64,000 nucleotides of DNA from Thermomonospora catenispora (GCF_006363815.1 NZ_RRYT01000001.1:209531-273530); one strand, 5' to 3'; positions 11,813-26,643 are shown, counted from the stretch's first letter. The notes: a model not told the origin generated them from the sequence alone. Numbers and translations are program-made.

Positions 11813-13924
11813 CTACTCGCCCCGCGCCTTGGCGATGATCTCCTGCGCGACGTTACTCGGCACCTCCGCGTAGGAGTCGAACTGCATGGTGAAAACAGCC
11901 CGGCCCTGGGTCTTGCTGCGCAGATCACCCACGTAGCCGAACATCTCGGAGAGGGGGACGAGGGCCTTGACGACCCGCATGCCGGCACGCTCGTCCATGG
12001 ACTGGACCTGGCCGCGTCGGCTGTTGAGGTCGCCGATCACGTCACCCATGTTTTCCTCGGGGGTGGTGACCTCCACCGCCATCATCGGCTCCAGCAGCGT
12101 CGGTTCCGCCTGACGGGCGGCCTCCTTGAACGCCATGGACCCGGCGACCTTGAAGGCCATTTCCGAGGAGTCCACCTCGTGGTAGGCGCCGTCCTGCAGG
12201 GTGACCTTGACGCCCACCATCGGGTATCCGGCCAGCACGCCGAACTCGGCGGCCTCCTGGCAGCCGGCGTCCACCGACGGGATGAACTCCCGGGGGATGC
12301 GGCCACCGGTGATCTTGTTCTCGAACTCGTAGCCGTCGTTGCCGTCGCCCAGCGGCTCCAGGTCGATGATCACGCGACCGAACTGGCCCGAGCCACCGGT
12401 CTGCTTCTTGTGGGTGTACTCGACGCCGGTGACCTTCTTGGTGATCGTCTCGCGGTAGGCCACCTGCGGGCGCCCCACGTTGGCGTCGACCTTGAACTCC
12501 CGCTTCATCCGGTCGACCAGGATCTCCAGGTGCAGCTCGCCCATCCCGGAGATGACGGTCTGGCCGGTCTCCTCGTCGGTGCGGACCTGGAAGGAGGGGT
12601 CCTCCTCGGCCAGCCGCTGGATCGCGGTGCCCAGCTTCTGCTGGTCGGCCTTGGTCTTGGGCTCGATCGCCACGTGGATCACCGGAGCCGGGAAGGTCAT
12701 CGACTCCAGGACCACCGGGTCCTTCTCGTCGCAGAGCGTCTCGCCGGTGGTGGTCTGCTTCAGGCCCATCACCGCGACGATGTCGCCCGCGCCGACGCGG
12801 TCGATCTCCTCACGCTTGTTGGCGTGCATCCGGTAGATCTTGCCGACCCGCTCCTTGCGGTCCTTGACCGAGTTGAGCACGGTGGAGCCGGCCTCCAGAA
12901 CGCCGGAGTACACGCGCACGAAGGTGAGCTTGCCCAGGTGCTGGTCGCTCATGATCTTGAACGCCAGAGCCGAGAAGGGCTCGTCCTCGCTGGGCTTGCG
13001 CGCGATCGTCTTCTCCTCGTCGCGCATGTCGTGGCCCTCGATGGCCTCGATGTCCAGCGGCGAGGGCAGGTAGCGGACGATCGCGTCCAGCAGCGGCTGC
13101 ACGCCCTTGTTCTTGAAGGCGCTGCCGCACAGCACCGGGGTCAGCTTGCCGGCGATGGTGGCGCGCCGGATGGCCGGGTAGAGCTGCTCGGCGGTGGGCT
13201 CGTCGCCCTCCAGGTACAGCTCCATGATCTCGTCGTCGGCCTCGGCGACCGCCTCGACCAGCTTGTCGTGCCACTCCTGGGCGGCGTCGGCGTGGCTGTC
13301 GGGGATGTCGACCTCGTCGTACATCTCGCCCAGCTTCGCCTCGGGCGACCAGATCAGGGCCTTCATCTTGACCAGGTCGATGACGCCCTTGAAGTCGGCC
13401 TCGGCGCCGACCGGCAGCTGCACCACCAGCGGGGTGGCGTTCAGCCGGTCCCTGATCATGTCGACGCAGCGGTGGAACTCCGCGCCGACCCGGTCCATCT
13501 TGTTGACGAAGCAGATCCGCGGGACGTTGTACCGGTCGGCCTGCCGCCACACCGTCTCCGACTGCGGCTCCACGCCGGCGACGCCGTCGAACACCGCGAC
13601 CGCACCGTCGAGCACCCGCAGCGACCGCTCCACCTCGACGGTGAAGTCGACGTGACCGGGAGTGTCGATGATGTTGATGGTGTGCTGGACCTCATCGACG
13701 GGCCACCGGCAGGTGACGGCGGCGGAGGTGATGGTGATCCCCCGCTCCTGCTCCTGCTCCATGAAGTCGGTGGTGGCCGACCCCTCGTGGGTCTCCCCGA
13801 TCTTGTGGCTCATCCCGGTGTAGTACAGGATGCGCTCAGTCGTCGTGGTCTTGCCCGCGTCGATGTGGGCCATGATCCCGATATTGCGGACCTTGGCCAG
13901 GTCTACGCCGGTCTTGGTAGCCAC
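11813..13924 (-). CDS. fusA: Translation elongation factor G
   Basis: EF-G is the GTPase that drives translocation and, with ribosome recycling factor, splits ribosomes. The 703-residue product has [19 protein letters not shown] (P-loop), RGITITSAA (switch I), DTPGHVDFT (G3), NKMDRVGA (G4), then domains II-V ending in the domain V region with [20 protein letters not shown]. Length is normal. It lies in the str operon rpsL-rpsG-fusA-tuf. Confidence 0.99.
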   Translation of the reverse strand: MATKTGVDLAKVRNIGIMAHIDAGKTTTTERILYYTGMSHKIGETHEGSATTDFMEQEQERGITITSAAVTCRWPVDEVQHTINIIDTPGHVDFTVEVERSLRVLDGAVAVFDGVAGVEPQSETVWRQADRYNVPRICFVNKMDRVGAEFHRCVDMIRDRLNATPLVVQLPVGAEADFKGVIDLVKMKALIWSPEAKLGEMYDEVDIPDSHADAAQEWHDKLVEAVAEADDEIMELYLEGDEPTAEQLYPAIRRATIAGKLTPVLCGSAFKNKGVQPLLDAIVRYLPSPLDIEAIEGHDMRDEEKTIARKPSEDEPFSALAFKIMSDQHLGKLTFVRVYSGVLEAGSTVLNSVKDRKERVGKIYRMHANKREEIDRVGAGDIVAVMGLKQTTTGETLCDEKDPVVLESMTFPAPVIHVAIEPKTKADQQKLGTAIQRLAEEDPSFQVRTDEETGQTVISGMGELHLEILVDRMKREFKVDANVGRPQVAYRETITKKVTGVEYTHKKQTGGSGQFGRVIIDLEPLGDGNDGYEFENKITGGRIPREFIPSVDAGCQEAAEFGVLAGYPMVGVKVTLQDGAYHEVDSSEMAFKVAGSMAFKEAARQAEPTLLEPMMAVEVTTPEENMGDVIGDLNSRRGQVQSMDERAGMRVVKALVPLSEMFGYVGDLRSKTQGRAVFTMQFDSYAEVPSNVAQEIIAKARGE

Positions 13925-13970
13925 TGTGCTCGCGTCCTCGCGTCGTTCGTCGTCGGTGGGTCCGCCGGGA

Positions 13971-14440
13971 TCACCAGCGGTAGTGGGCGAAGGCCTTGTT
14001 GGACTCCGCCATCTTGTGCGTGTCCTCGCGCTTCTTGACCGAAGCGCCCAGACCGTTGCTGGCGTCGATGAGCTCGTTCATCAGCCGCTCGGTCATCGTC
14101 TTCTCACGGCGCTGCCGGGCGTACTGCACCAGCCAGCGCAGGGCCAGGGTGGTGCTGCGCGCGGGCCGCACCTCCACCGGCACCTGGTAGGTCGCACCAC
14201 CGACCCGACGGCTCTTGACCTCGATGGTCGGCTTGACGTTGTCCAGCGCACGCTTGAGGAGGACGACCGGGTCGGTGCCGGTCTTCTCCCGGGCGCCCTC
14301 CAGGGCGCCGTACACGATGCGCTGGGCAAGGGAGCGCTTGCCGTCCAGGAGCACCTTGTTGATCAGCGCGGTGACCAGCGGCGAGTTGTACACCGGGTCA
14401 GCGACGAGCTGGCGCTTGCCAGCGGGGCCCTTGCGCGGCA

Positions 14441-14441
<1 letters not shown>
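13971..14441 (-). CDS. rpsG: 30S ribosomal protein S7
   Basis: S7 nucleates assembly of the small-subunit head and lines the E site. The start at 14441 ([20 protein letters not shown]) overlaps the rpsL stop by one base (TGATG), giving a 156-residue product of normal size. Longer in-frame starts lie inside rpsL and are rejected. Conserved [20 protein letters not shown] is present. Confidence 0.96.
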
Positions 14442-14815
<374 letters not shown>

Positions 14816-14871
14816 CGCGTCTCCGTCTTCCTCGTACCGAGCCGGTAAGTCTTGGAACTGAATGGCCTTTT

Positions 14872-14893
14872 GCCCGAGTCGGACGACTCGGGC
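14872..14893 (-). promoter_or_regulatory. Hairpin in the rpsL 5' leader
   Basis: A perfect 9-bp stem (14872-14880 with 14885-14893, 4-nt loop) lies about 57 nt upstream of the rpsL start. On the minus strand it is followed by AAAAGG rather than a T-run, so it does not look like a terminator. It may be a leader structure affecting str-operon expression. Confidence 0.35.
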
Positions 14894-15119
14894 TCAGACC
14901 GTCAATCACCGCCCCCGGAGAGGCTGTGACCTGCCGGTTTCCCGGCCTCTCCGACCCCCGCGGTCGGGCGTGTCGCCCGCTCCAGGGCGTCACGAGACCG
15001 CCACGGCCCGCGTGGGCCGATCAAAGTCGGGGAGTGGATTGCGGCGCTAGGACTGGCACCCAGAGGGCCTTGCCGGCGCGCACGCACATGTGACCCGCGA
15101 ACCACGGGCACGAGGGAAG

Positions 15120-15148
15120 AGACTACCCAGCCTGGCGGCGTTGGTCAA
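15120..15148 (-). promoter_or_regulatory. Candidate sigma-70-type promoter for the str operon
   Basis: Read on the minus strand, TTGACC (15143-15148) is followed after exactly 17 bases by TAGTCT (15120-15125), a good match to the -35/-10 consensus of actinobacterial housekeeping promoters. Transcription would start near 15113, leaving a leader of about 300 nt before rpsL. The rest of the 14816-15363 interval shows no convincing gene; it holds this promoter, the 14872-14893 hairpin and the terminator at 15273-15301. Confidence 0.6.
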
Positions 15149-15272
15149 AGCGAGTACGCCGCCGCCGTCCGGTCCGCGACGCACCGATGCAACGCGCCAT
15201 CCGGTGCATCGGTTCCGCGCACCGCGGCCGGGTCGAAGAGAAACCGAACGGAAGTCGTCCTTGGAACGGACC

Positions 15273-15301
15273 AATGCCGACGGGAGGTTCCCGTCGGCAT
15301 T
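15273..15301 (-). terminator. Terminator downstream of the Pro/Gln-rich protein gene
   Basis: A perfect 13-bp stem (15273-15285 with 15289-15301) closes a 3-nt loop about 62 nt after the stop of the gene ending at 15364. It separates that gene from the str-operon promoter. Confidence 0.62.
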
Positions 15302-15363
15302 GTGTCCCGATTATTCCCGGAAGGGAAGAGTCTCCGATCGGTGGGCCGGTCCGCTCCGGGTCC

Positions 15364-16890
15364 TCAGAGCACGAACAGGATCACCAGGACGACGATGATC
15401 ACCACCAGGGTGATCGCGCCGATCCCGATGTACAGCCCCTTCTTGCCGCCGCCCTTGCCGTCGGCCTGGCCTCCGCCGTACTGCTGGGCGCCGTACTGGC
15501 CCTGCCCGCCCTGCGGCTGGCCGTAGGGCTGCTGACCATAGGGCTGCTGCGGATACCCCTGCTGACCGCCCGGCGCACCGTAGGCCGGCTGCTGCCCCTG
15601 CCCGCCCTGCGGCTGCCCCGGCTGCTGGCCGTAGGGCTGCTGACCATAGGGCTGCTGCGGATACCCCTGCTGACCGCCCGGCGCACCGTAGGCCGGCTGC
15701 TGCCCCTGCCCGCCCTGCGGCTGCCCCGGCTGCTGGCCGTAGGGCTGCTGACCATAGGGCTGCTGCGGATACCCCTGCTGACCGCCCGGCGCACCGTAGG
15801 CCGGCTGCTGCCCCTGCCCGCCCTGCGGCTGCCCCGGCTGCTGGCCGTAGGGCTGCTGACCATAGGGCTGCTGGCCGGGCTGCTCGGCGCCCTGCTGCCA
15901 CTGCGGCTGGTCGGGGTAGCCCGACGGCTGCCCGCCGCCCTGGTTGGCGGCGAACGCCTGGGTGGGCGCCGCATCGCTGTCGGAGGAGCCCGACGGCGGA
16001 CCGAAGCCCTGGGCCGCCGGCGGCTCGTACTGGGGCTGCTGCGGCTCCTCGGGAGCCGGCCCCGAGTACTGGGCGGGATCGGGCGGCGGCACCATCACGG
16101 TGCGCTCCCCCTCTCCCGGCTGGGGCGACTGCCGATCACGCTGCTGGGCGTCCCGGCCCGGACCGGCGACCGGCACATCCGGCCCCGGCGACCAGGCCAA
16201 CGTCGCGTTGTCGCTGATCGGAGGCGTCCCGCCCGGCTGCCCCTGCTGCTCGGGCCCCGGCACGATCAGGGTGCGCTCCCCGTCCGTGGAGCCCGGAGAC
16301 TGCTGCTGCGGCGGCTGCTGCGACTGCTGCTGCTCGGGCAGGTCGAACGACGGCGGGCGGTACGGATCCGCCGGCGCCTCGTACGGCTGCTGCTGGGGCT
16401 GCCCCCCGTAGGGCTGCTGACCGTACGGCTGCTGCTGCGACGGCTGGGCCTGCTGCGGTTGCTGCGGCTGCTGACCGTAGGGGGCCTGCGGACCAGGGTA
16501 GGGCTGCTGCGGCGGCTGGCCGGGCTGCTGGGCCTGCTCGGCGCCCAGACCGGCGATCGGCTGCTCGACCACGGTGGGCGGAGGCGGAGCGGGCCGCTCG
16601 ACCACGGTGGGCGGAGGAGCGGGCTGCTCGATCATGGTGGGCGGGGGCGGGGCGGGCTGCTTCTGCTCAGCGCCGGACCCGCCGCCGGCCTCGGGCTGGT
16701 TCTCGGTGTTCGTGCGACGCGACGGCGCGCCGAACACCACCGTGCGGTCGCCGATCGGTCGCATCGGCTGCTGGGACGGGCCGGATCCCGCATCCGCCGC
16801 CTGGTCGGCCCCGCCCTCCCCGCCGTTCGGCGGGTTCTGGTCGTCAGGCCTCGGCCACTGCGGTCCCTGCGTGCCGCTCTGCTCGGTCAT
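15364..16890 (-). CDS. Pro/Gln-rich tail-anchored protein with repeated T-hydrophobic motifs
   Basis: This 508-residue protein is almost wholly low complexity (Pro, Gln, Gly, Tyr) and ends in one transmembrane segment preceded by GGGKKG (about residues 485-508), so it looks C-terminally membrane-anchored with a long cytosolic disordered part. Short motifs of the form T-[VLM]-[VI] recur at Thr50 (DRTVVFGAP), Thr85, Thr95 and Thr106 ([24 protein letters not shown]), Thr207 (ERTLIVPGP) and Thr264 (ERTVMVPPP), plus PTQAF at Thr310. By analogy with known actinobacterial substrates these could be Ser/Thr-kinase sites read by FHA domains; that is inference. Residues about 343-450 are three 36-residue repeats encoded by identical 108-nt DNA. 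I do not recognise a named family. Confidence 0.8.
   Translation of the reverse strand: MTEQSGTQGPQWPRPDDQNPPNGGEGGADQAADAGSGPSQQPMRPIGDRTVVFGAPSRRTNTENQPEAGGGSGAEQKQPAPPPPTMIEQPAPPPTVVERPAPPPPTVVEQPIAGLGAEQAQQPGQPPQQPYPGPQAPYGQQPQQPQQAQPSQQQPYGQQPYGGQPQQQPYEAPADPYRPPSFDLPEQQQSQQPPQQQSPGSTDGERTLIVPGPEQQGQPGGTPPISDNATLAWSPGPDVPVAGPGRDAQQRDRQSPQPGEGERTVMVPPPDPAQYSGPAPEEPQQPQYEPPAAQGFGPPSGSSDSDAAPTQAFAANQGGGQPSGYPDQPQWQQGAEQPGQQPYGQQPYGQQPGQPQGGQGQQPAYGAPGGQQGYPQQPYGQQPYGQQPGQPQGGQGQQPAYGAPGGQQGYPQQPYGQQPYGQQPGQPQGGQGQQPAYGAPGGQQGYPQQPYGQQPYGQPQGGQGQYGAQQYGGGQADGKGGGKKGLYIGIGAITLVVIIVVLVILFVL
15541..15864 (-). repeat. Three identical 108-nt tandem repeats inside a coding region
   Basis: Copies at 15541-15648, 15649-15756 and 15757-15864 read identical base for base, with a partial unit on the low-coordinate side (about 15515-15540). 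Each encodes 36 residues built around [20 protein letters not shown]. Identity at the DNA level, synonymous sites included, points to recent expansion or ongoing homogenisation. There are no spacers, so this is not a CRISPR. Confidence 0.92.
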
Positions 16891-17178
16891 CGTCGGGCTC
16901 CTTCAGCGCCGTTCCCCCGGGCGGACGCTCGCCCAGGCCGTCATGTTCCACTTCGAGGCGCACGGCGCATCACGCGGCCTCCAAGCCTTGTCCTCGCCCC
17001 GTGGCATCCCCGCCAGGGACGTTCAGTTGTCCAGCCTGCCCGGACGGCAGGTCCCACCGCAAATCACCACGCTTCGATGGGCAACCGGTGGGACATTCTG
17101 TACCCCTTCGGGCCGGAGATGAAGCGCGTTTCGGCGTTCTGCAACTCTCGTTCAAACCTCGGCCCAGGCGGCACCGGG

Positions 17179-18027
17179 TCACGGGACCGCCGGACCGGTG
17201 ACATAACGGCCGCGTTCGTCATAGGGCCAGCCGTTGATCACACAGCCCTTCATCCCGTACACCTGCTGCTGCATGACCGGCGCGGGCGCGCCCTTGCGCG
17301 GACAGGTGACATGGCCGTAGCCGAGCCGGTGGCCCACCTCGTGATTGATCGTCAACGCCCGGTACTCCTCGGGCCTGCCCCGATAGGCCGGGATCAGCAG
17401 CTCCCAGCGCTTGAGGTTGACGATCACCTCCTTGCCGCCGGCGCAGTTGACCTCGCCCTCGGTCCTCAGCCCGTACCTGCCGCACAGGCGGTCGACGGTC
17501 TGCGGGGTGGCCAGCCGTACCACGAAGTCATAGCCGCGGCCGCTCACCCGCTGGAACGCCCACTTGCCCTTGGCGGTCCACCCCCTGGGGTGGGCCAGGA
17601 TCGCCTCGACGGCGCGGGCGAACTCGGCGGGCGTGCGGCCGACGCCCACCTCCACCTCCACGGCGTACCGCATCAGCCGGCCCCGCCCGACTTTGCGGCC
17701 GGTGCCGGGGGCCCGGACGAACTCGCCCGTCCCCCGAACCGGCACGGCCGGGGTGGAGGGCGGCGCGGACCTGACCAGAGGGCGCGCGGGCGACCGTCCG
17801 GCCGGTGCGGCGCCCCGTCCGAGCGGAGAGTCGGGGCGATAGAGCCAGACACCGGCGGCGGCGGTGGCGGCGCAGGCGACGGCGGCCAGGATCGACAGGG
17901 CGATCCTGGCCCGGCGTCTGCGCCGCTCGGCGGCGGCGAAGGCGTCCTCGAGCCAGTCCTCTCCCGCCTCCGGCCACAGGTCCTCCTCCGGCTCCGGCGG
18001 GGCGTTGCGCGGCGTACGGGTTCGCAT
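17179..18027 (-). CDS. DUF3152-type membrane-anchored putative zinc metalloprotease
   Basis: The 282-residue product has a charged N-terminus, one transmembrane segment at about residues 42-63, a Pro-rich linker and an extracytoplasmic C-terminal domain. HEVGH at about residues 229-233, extended as NHEVGHRLGYGH, is a metzincin-like zinc-binding HExxHxxGxxH motif. Two cysteine-containing segments (GHVTCPRKG and MKGCVINGW) could form a disulfide. Domain order and motif match the actinobacterial DUF3152 family; the substrate is unknown. Its 5' end faces the divergent phosphatase gene across 76 bp. Confidence 0.82.
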   Translation of the reverse strand: MRTRTPRNAPPEPEEDLWPEAGEDWLEDAFAAAERRRRRARIALSILAAVACAATAAAGVWLYRPDSPLGRGAAPAGRSPARPLVRSAPPSTPAVPVRGTGEFVRAPGTGRKVGRGRLMRYAVEVEVGVGRTPAEFARAVEAILAHPRGWTAKGKWAFQRVSGRGYDFVVRLATPQTVDRLCGRYGLRTEGEVNCAGGKEVIVNLKRWELLIPAYRGRPEEYRALTINHEVGHRLGYGHVTCPRKGAPAPVMQQQVYGMKGCVINGWPYDERGRYVTGPAVP

Positions 18028-18103
18028 AAGCCCGACAGGATGCCAAAGCGCGGGCGTCCGGCCGGGCGTCTCGAGCGACGATCACTCTGTTCTTGGGGGA
18101 ACC

Positions 18104-18859
18104 GTGCACATCAGCTACGCCTCCGTGGCCGCACCCGGCCTTCCCAACGAAGATCGCGCGGTGACCGGCGACGGCTGGGCCGTGCTGCTGGACGGGGCCA
18201 CCGTCCGGCCCGGCGTCGACTCCGGATGCGTTCACGGGCCGCGCTGGCTGGCGGGTCGGCTGGCCGGCGCGCTGGCCCGTCGGCTGGCCGGCGGAACGCG
18301 TGCGGCGTTGGCCGACGTGCTGGCCGAGTCCATCGCCGAGACCTGCGACGCCCATCGCGGCTGCGACCTGGCCAACCCCGACAGCCCGTCGGCGACCGCC
18401 GCGATCGTGCGCGCCCGGGAGGGCCGTCTGGACTGGCTGGTGCTGGCCGACTCCCCCGTCGTGGTGGACCTGGGCGATCGCCTGGAGGTGATCTGTGACG
18501 ACAGGGTGGCCAGGCTCCCCTCCTACACCCCTGAGGCGGTGCGAGCGCTGCGCAACTCCCCCGACGGCTTCTGGGTGGCGAGCACCCGCCCCGAGGCCGC
18601 CTATGAGGCTCTGACGGGCTCCGTCGCGCTGGCGGACGTCCGGCGGGCGGCCCTGTTCAGCGACGGCGCCGCCCGGCTCGTCGAACGTTTCGGCCGGCTC
18701 GACTGGCCCGCCCTGGTGGACCTCCTCGACCGGGAGGGCCCCCTGGAGCTCGTCCGGCGCACCCGCGAGGCCGAACGCGCCGAGACCGAGGCCGAGCGCG
18801 CCGTACGCCGGGGCAAGCCCCACGACGACGCCACCGCCGTGCTCCTCCGCTTCCGCTGA
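18104..18859 (+). CDS. PP2C-family protein phosphatase
   Basis: This is a likely metal-dependent Ser/Thr phosphatase of about 251 residues, cytosolic, without a membrane segment. I start it at GTG 18104 (VHISYASVAAPGLPNEDRAV) after a TTGGGGGA binding site; earlier in-frame starts would overlap the divergent DUF3152 gene. Metal-binding PP2C motifs are visible: NEDR at residues 15-18, DGAT at 30-33, FSDGAARLVERFG near residue 185 and DDAT near the C-terminus (PHDDATAVLLRF). Together with the repetitive Thr-motif protein nearby it suggests local phosphothreonine signalling, an inference from context. Confidence 0.78.
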   Translation: MHISYASVAAPGLPNEDRAVTGDGWAVLLDGATVRPGVDSGCVHGPRWLAGRLAGALARRLAGGTRAALADVLAESIAETCDAHRGCDLANPDSPSATAAIVRAREGRLDWLVLADSPVVVDLGDRLEVICDDRVARLPSYTPEAVRALRNSPDGFWVASTRPEAAYEALTGSVALADVRRAALFSDGAARLVERFGRLDWPALVDLLDREGPLELVRRTREAERAETEAERAVRRGKPHDDATAVLLRFR

Positions 18860-18990
18860 GCCCTGGGCGCCCGCGGGCGTCTTCGCGCGTCCTCGGGGGC
18901 GTCGCGAGAAGCGGCCCCTTCGGTCCCGGGCGCCCTCCGGGCGGAGGAGCCCTGTGCCGCGGGCGGGGCGGCCCTTTCGCGCCCAAAGGC

Positions 18991-19030
18991 GCCTCGAGCC
19001 CTCCCCGGGCGACCGGGGAGGGCTCGAGGC
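18991..19030. terminator. Bidirectional terminator between the phosphatase gene and rpoC
   Basis: A perfect 18-bp stem (18991-19008 with 19013-19030) encloses a GCGA tetraloop between convergent genes. It lies 34 nt after the rpoC stop on the minus strand and 131 nt after the phosphatase stop on the plus strand, so it can serve both. Confidence 0.7.
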
Positions 19031-19064
19031 CGGTGCCGCGGCCGGTCAGGCCGGCCGCCGGCGA

Positions 19065-22943
<3,879 letters not shown>

Positions 22944-22972
22944 TGTGTATATCCCCTTACGCCCCTAGTGCC

Positions 22973-25900
22973 TCAGACCTCGTCGACGCTCATCGCACCC
23001 TCGTTCGGGCGCCGTGCGAGATCGATGCCGAGCTCCTCCGCGGCACGGAAGACGTCCTCGTCGCTGTCGCGCATCTCGATCGACATGCCGTCGCTGGAGA
23101 GCACCTCGACGTTGAGGCACAGCGACTGCATCTCCTTGATCAGCACCTTGAAGGACTCCGGAATGCCCGGCTCCGGGATGTTCTCGCCCTTGACGATGGC
23201 CTCGTAGACCTTCACGCGGCCGAGCACGTCGTCGGACTTGATGGTCAGCAGCTCCTGCAGGGCGTAGGCGGCGCCGTAGGCCTCCAGCGCCCAGACCTCC
23301 ATCTCCCCGAACCGCTGACCGCCGAACTGGGCCTTACCGCCCAGCGGCTGCTGCGTGATCATGGAGTAGGGGCCGGTCGACCGAGCGTGGATCTTGTCGT
23401 CGACCAGGTGGAGCAGCTTCAGGATGTAGATGTAGCCGACCGAGATCGGGTCCTTGAAGGGCTCGCCGGTCCGGCCGTCGTACAGCTTGGCCTTGCCGCC
23501 GGGACCGACCAGGCGCCGCCCCTCGGCGTCGGGGAGCGTGCTCTCGATCAGCCCGGTGATCTCCTCCTCGCGGGCGCCGTCGAACACCGGGGTGGCGGTC
23601 TTGGTCCACGGACCGGCCTCGCCGGCGCCGATGGCCTTGAGGTTGCGCTTCCACTCGGCGTCGTCGCCCTCGATCTTCCAGCCTCGGCTGGCCACCCAGC
23701 CCAGGTGGGTCTCCAGGACCTGGCCGACGTTCATGCGGCCGGGCACGCCCAGCGGGTTGAGGATGATGTCGACCGGGGTGCCGTCCTCCAGGAACGGCAT
23801 GTCCTCGACCGGCAGGATCTTGGCGATGACGCCCTTGTTGCCGTGTCGTCCGGCCAGCTTGTCCCCGTCGGTGATCTTGCGCTTCTGCGCCACGTAGACG
23901 CGGACCAGCTCGTTGACGCCGGGCGGCAGCTCGTCGCCCTCCTCGCGGGAGAACACCCGCACGCCGATGACCTTGCCCTGCTCACCGTGCGGCACCTTCA
24001 GCGAGGTGTCGCGGACCTCGCGGGCCTTCTCGCCGAAGATGGCGCGCAGCAGCCGCTCCTCGGGGGTCAGCTCGGTCTCGCCCTTGGGGGTGACCTTGCC
24101 GACCAGGATGTCGCCGGGCACCACATCGGCGCCGATCCGGATGATGCCGCGCTCGTCGAGGTCGGCCAGCACCTCTTCGGAGACGTTGGGGATGTCCCGG
24201 GTGATCTCCTCCGGTCCCAGCTTGGTGTCGCGGGCGTCGACCTCGTGCTCCTCGATGTGGATCGAGCTCAGCACGTCGTCCTGCACCAGGCGCTGGGACA
24301 GGATGATGGCGTCCTCGTAGTTGTGGCCCTCCCAGGGCATGAACGCCACCAGCAGGTTCTTGCCCAGCGCCATCTCGCCCTGGTCGGTGCACGGACCGTC
24401 GGCGATGACCTGGCCCTGCTCGACCCGCTGGCCCTCGTCCACGATGGGCTTCTGGTTGTAGCAGGTGCCCTGGTTGGACCGCTTGAACTTGGCGACCCGG
24501 TAGGTGGTGCGGGTGCCGTCGTCGTTGAGCACGGTGATGTAGTCGGCGGAGACCTCCTCCACCACGCCGGACTTCTCGGCCAGGATCACGTCGCCGGCGT
24601 CGGTGGCGGCCCGGTACTCCATGCCGGTGCCGACCAGCGGGGCCTCGCTGCGCAGCAGCGGCACCGCCTGGCGCTGCATGTTGGAGCCCATGAGCGCCCG
24701 GTTGGCGTCGTCGTGCTCCAGGAACGGGATCATGGCGGTGGCCACCGAGGTCATCTGCCGCGGCGAGACGTCCATGTAGTGGACCTCCTCCGGCGGCAGG
24801 TACTCGATCTCACCGCCCTTGGTGCGCACCAGCACCTTCTCCTCGGCGAAGGTGCCGTCGGGGTTGAGCGGCGAGTTGGCCTGCGCCTTGATGTACCTGT
24901 CCTCCTCGTCGGCGGTCAGGTAGTGGATCTCGTCGGTGACCCGGCCGTCGACGACCTTGCGGTAGGGGGTCTCGATGAACCCGAACGGGTTGACCCGCCC
25001 GTAGGCCGACAGCGACCCGATCAGACCGATGTTCGGACCCTCGGGGGTCTCGATCGGGCACATCCGGCCGTAGTGCGAGGGGTGCACGTCACGGACCTCG
25101 AAGCCGGCCCGTTCCCGGGACAGACCGCCGGGGCCCAGCGCGTTCAGACGGCGCTTGTGGGTCAGCCCGGCCAGCGGGTTGGTCTGGTCCATGAACTGCG
25201 AGAGCTGGCTGGTGCCGAAGAACTCGCGGATGGAGGCCACCACCGGGCGGATGTTGATCAGGGTCTGCGGCGTGATCGCCTCGACGTCCTGGGTGGTCAT
25301 CCGCTCGCGGACGACGCGCTCCATGCGGGCCAGGCCGAGCCGGACCTGGTTCTGGATGAGCTCGCCGACGGTGCGCAGCCGCCGGTTGCCGAAGTGGTCG
25401 ATGTCGTCGACCTCGATCGGCACCGCGACGCCGCCGGGGCCGGCGGCGGTGAGCACGGCCTCCTCCTCGCCGGCGTGCAGCCGGACGAGGTACTCGATGG
25501 TGGCCACGATGTCGTCCTCGGTCAGGGTGCCCTGGTTCATGTCCAGGTCCAGACCGAGCTTCTTGTTGACCTTGTACCGGCCGACCTTGGCCAGGTCGTA
25601 GCGCTTGGGGTTGAAGTACAGGTTCTCCAGCAGGGCCTGCGCCGACTCCTTGGTCGGCGGCTCGCCCGGCCGCAGCTTCCGGTAGATGTCCAGCAGCGCG
25701 TCTTCCTGGCCGGCGGTGTGGTCCTTCTCCAGGGTGACGTTCATCGACTCGTAAGCGCCGAAGTGCTCGCGGATGCGAGCCTCGTCCCAGCCCAGCGCCT
25801 TGAGCAGCACGGTGACGGGCTGCTTGCGCTTACGGTCGATGCGCACGCCGACGTTGTCGCGCTTGTCGATCTCGAACTCCAGCCAGGCCCCACGGCTGGG

Positions 25901-26464
25901 GATGATCTTGCAGCCGTAGATGTCCTTGTCGCTGGCCTTGTCCAGAGACCGGTCGAAGTAGACGCCGGGCGAGCGCACCAGCTGCGACACCACCACCCGC
26001 TCGGTGCCGTTGATGATGAAGGTGCCCTTGGGGGTCATGAGCGGGAAGTCGCCCATGAACACCGTCTGGCTCTTGATCTCCCCCGTCGAGTTGTTGATGA
26101 ACTCCGCCGTCACGAACATCGGGGCGGAGTAGGTCATGTCCTTGTCCTTGCACTCCTCGACGGAGTACTTGGGCGGCTCGAACCGGTGATCCCGGAACGA
26201 CAGGGACATGGTCCCGGAGAAGTCCTCGATCGGGCTGATCTCCTCGAAGATCTCCTCCAGTCCCGACTGGGTCGGGACGTCCTTGCGGCCGGCCTTCTGG
26301 GCCGCCTCGACGCGGGACTTCCACCTCTCGTTGCCGAGCAGCCAGTCGAAGGATTCGGTCTGCAGGGCGAGGAGGTCCGGGACTTCGAGTGGTTCCTGGA
26401 TACGCGCGAAGGAAACGCGGTTCGGACCGGTCACGGTGTTCGAGGCGTTGCGCGAGGCTGCCAA
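22973..26464 (-). CDS. rpoB: DNA-directed RNA polymerase subunit beta
   Basis: This is the beta subunit that forms the catalytic pincer and the rifampicin pocket. I place the start at TTG 26464 (read [11 protein letters not shown], like Streptomyces RpoB) because GGAAGGACCACTC gives a well-spaced binding site and the 18 codons upstream are unlike RpoB. The product is then 1163 residues. The rifampicin region reads [20 protein letters not shown] then [11 protein letters not shown]: the residue equivalent to E. coli Ser531 is Asn (codon at 25142-25144), while the positions of Gln513, Asp516 and His526 are wild type. Downstream motifs such as [14 protein letters not shown] are intact. Confidence 0.98.
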   Translation of the reverse strand: MAASRNASNTVTGPNRVSFARIQEPLEVPDLLALQTESFDWLLGNERWKSRVEAAQKAGRKDVPTQSGLEEIFEEISPIEDFSGTMSLSFRDHRFEPPKYSVEECKDKDMTYSAPMFVTAEFINNSTGEIKSQTVFMGDFPLMTPKGTFIINGTERVVVSQLVRSPGVYFDRSLDKASDKDIYGCKIIPSRGAWLEFEIDKRDNVGVRIDRKRKQPVTVLLKALGWDEARIREHFGAYESMNVTLEKDHTAGQEDALLDIYRKLRPGEPPTKESAQALLENLYFNPKRYDLAKVGRYKVNKKLGLDLDMNQGTLTEDDIVATIEYLVRLHAGEEEAVLTAAGPGGVAVPIEVDDIDHFGNRRLRTVGELIQNQVRLGLARMERVVRERMTTQDVEAITPQTLINIRPVVASIREFFGTSQLSQFMDQTNPLAGLTHKRRLNALGPGGLSRERAGFEVRDVHPSHYGRMCPIETPEGPNIGLIGSLSAYGRVNPFGFIETPYRKVVDGRVTDEIHYLTADEEDRYIKAQANSPLNPDGTFAEEKVLVRTKGGEIEYLPPEEVHYMDVSPRQMTSVATAMIPFLEHDDANRALMGSNMQRQAVPLLRSEAPLVGTGMEYRAATDAGDVILAEKSGVVEEVSADYITVLNDDGTRTTYRVAKFKRSNQGTCYNQKPIVDEGQRVEQGQVIADGPCTDQGEMALGKNLLVAFMPWEGHNYEDAIILSQRLVQDDVLSSIHIEEHEVDARDTKLGPEEITRDIPNVSEEVLADLDERGIIRIGADVVPGDILVGKVTPKGETELTPEERLLRAIFGEKAREVRDTSLKVPHGEQGKVIGVRVFSREEGDELPPGVNELVRVYVAQKRKITDGDKLAGRHGNKGVIAKILPVEDMPFLEDGTPVDIILNPLGVPGRMNVGQVLETHLGWVASRGWKIEGDDAEWKRNLKAIGAGEAGPWTKTATPVFDGAREEEITGLIESTLPDAEGRRLVGPGGKAKLYDGRTGEPFKDPISVGYIYILKLLHLVDDKIHARSTGPYSMITQQPLGGKAQFGGQRFGEMEVWALEAYGAAYALQELLTIKSDDVLGRVKVYEAIVKGENIPEPGIPESFKVLIKEMQSLCLNVEVLSSDGMSIEMRDSDEDVFRAAEELGIDLARRPNEGAMSVDEV

Positions 26465-26614
26465 GAGTGGTCCTTCCGAGGGCTCGCGGCGGTACTGGTG
26501 ATGCGCAGGCCAGACCATCGCCGAACAAGATCGTTATCGCGGATGCCGTGCGTGCACGGTCCGCTACGAACTGGATTCTTGTACGAGGATAGTCAGAGGG
26601 CAGCGCAAAGGAGC

Positions 26615-26643
26615 AGTGTAGCCGACCGCTACACCGCTGACAA
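26615..26643 (-). promoter_or_regulatory. Candidate promoter for rpoBC
   Basis: On the minus strand TTGTCA (26638-26643) and TACACT (26615-26620) are separated by 17 bases, an excellent -35/-10 pair. Transcription from about 26608 gives a leader of about 145 nt before the TTG start at 26464. The remainder of the 26465-26984 interval holds no gene; besides this promoter it contains the palindrome at 26797-26832. Confidence 0.62.

Noticed and set aside
15541-15864. Regular repeats considered as a CRISPR array
   Set aside because: Units are directly contiguous, 108 nt long and in frame with a coding sequence; there are no spacers.
15187-18498. Open plus-strand frame of about 1100 codons opposite the Pro/Gln-rich and DUF3152 genes
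   Set aside because: It is the antisense of genuine genes with clear third-position G/C bias on the minus strand; its translation is repetitive Leu/Arg without domains.
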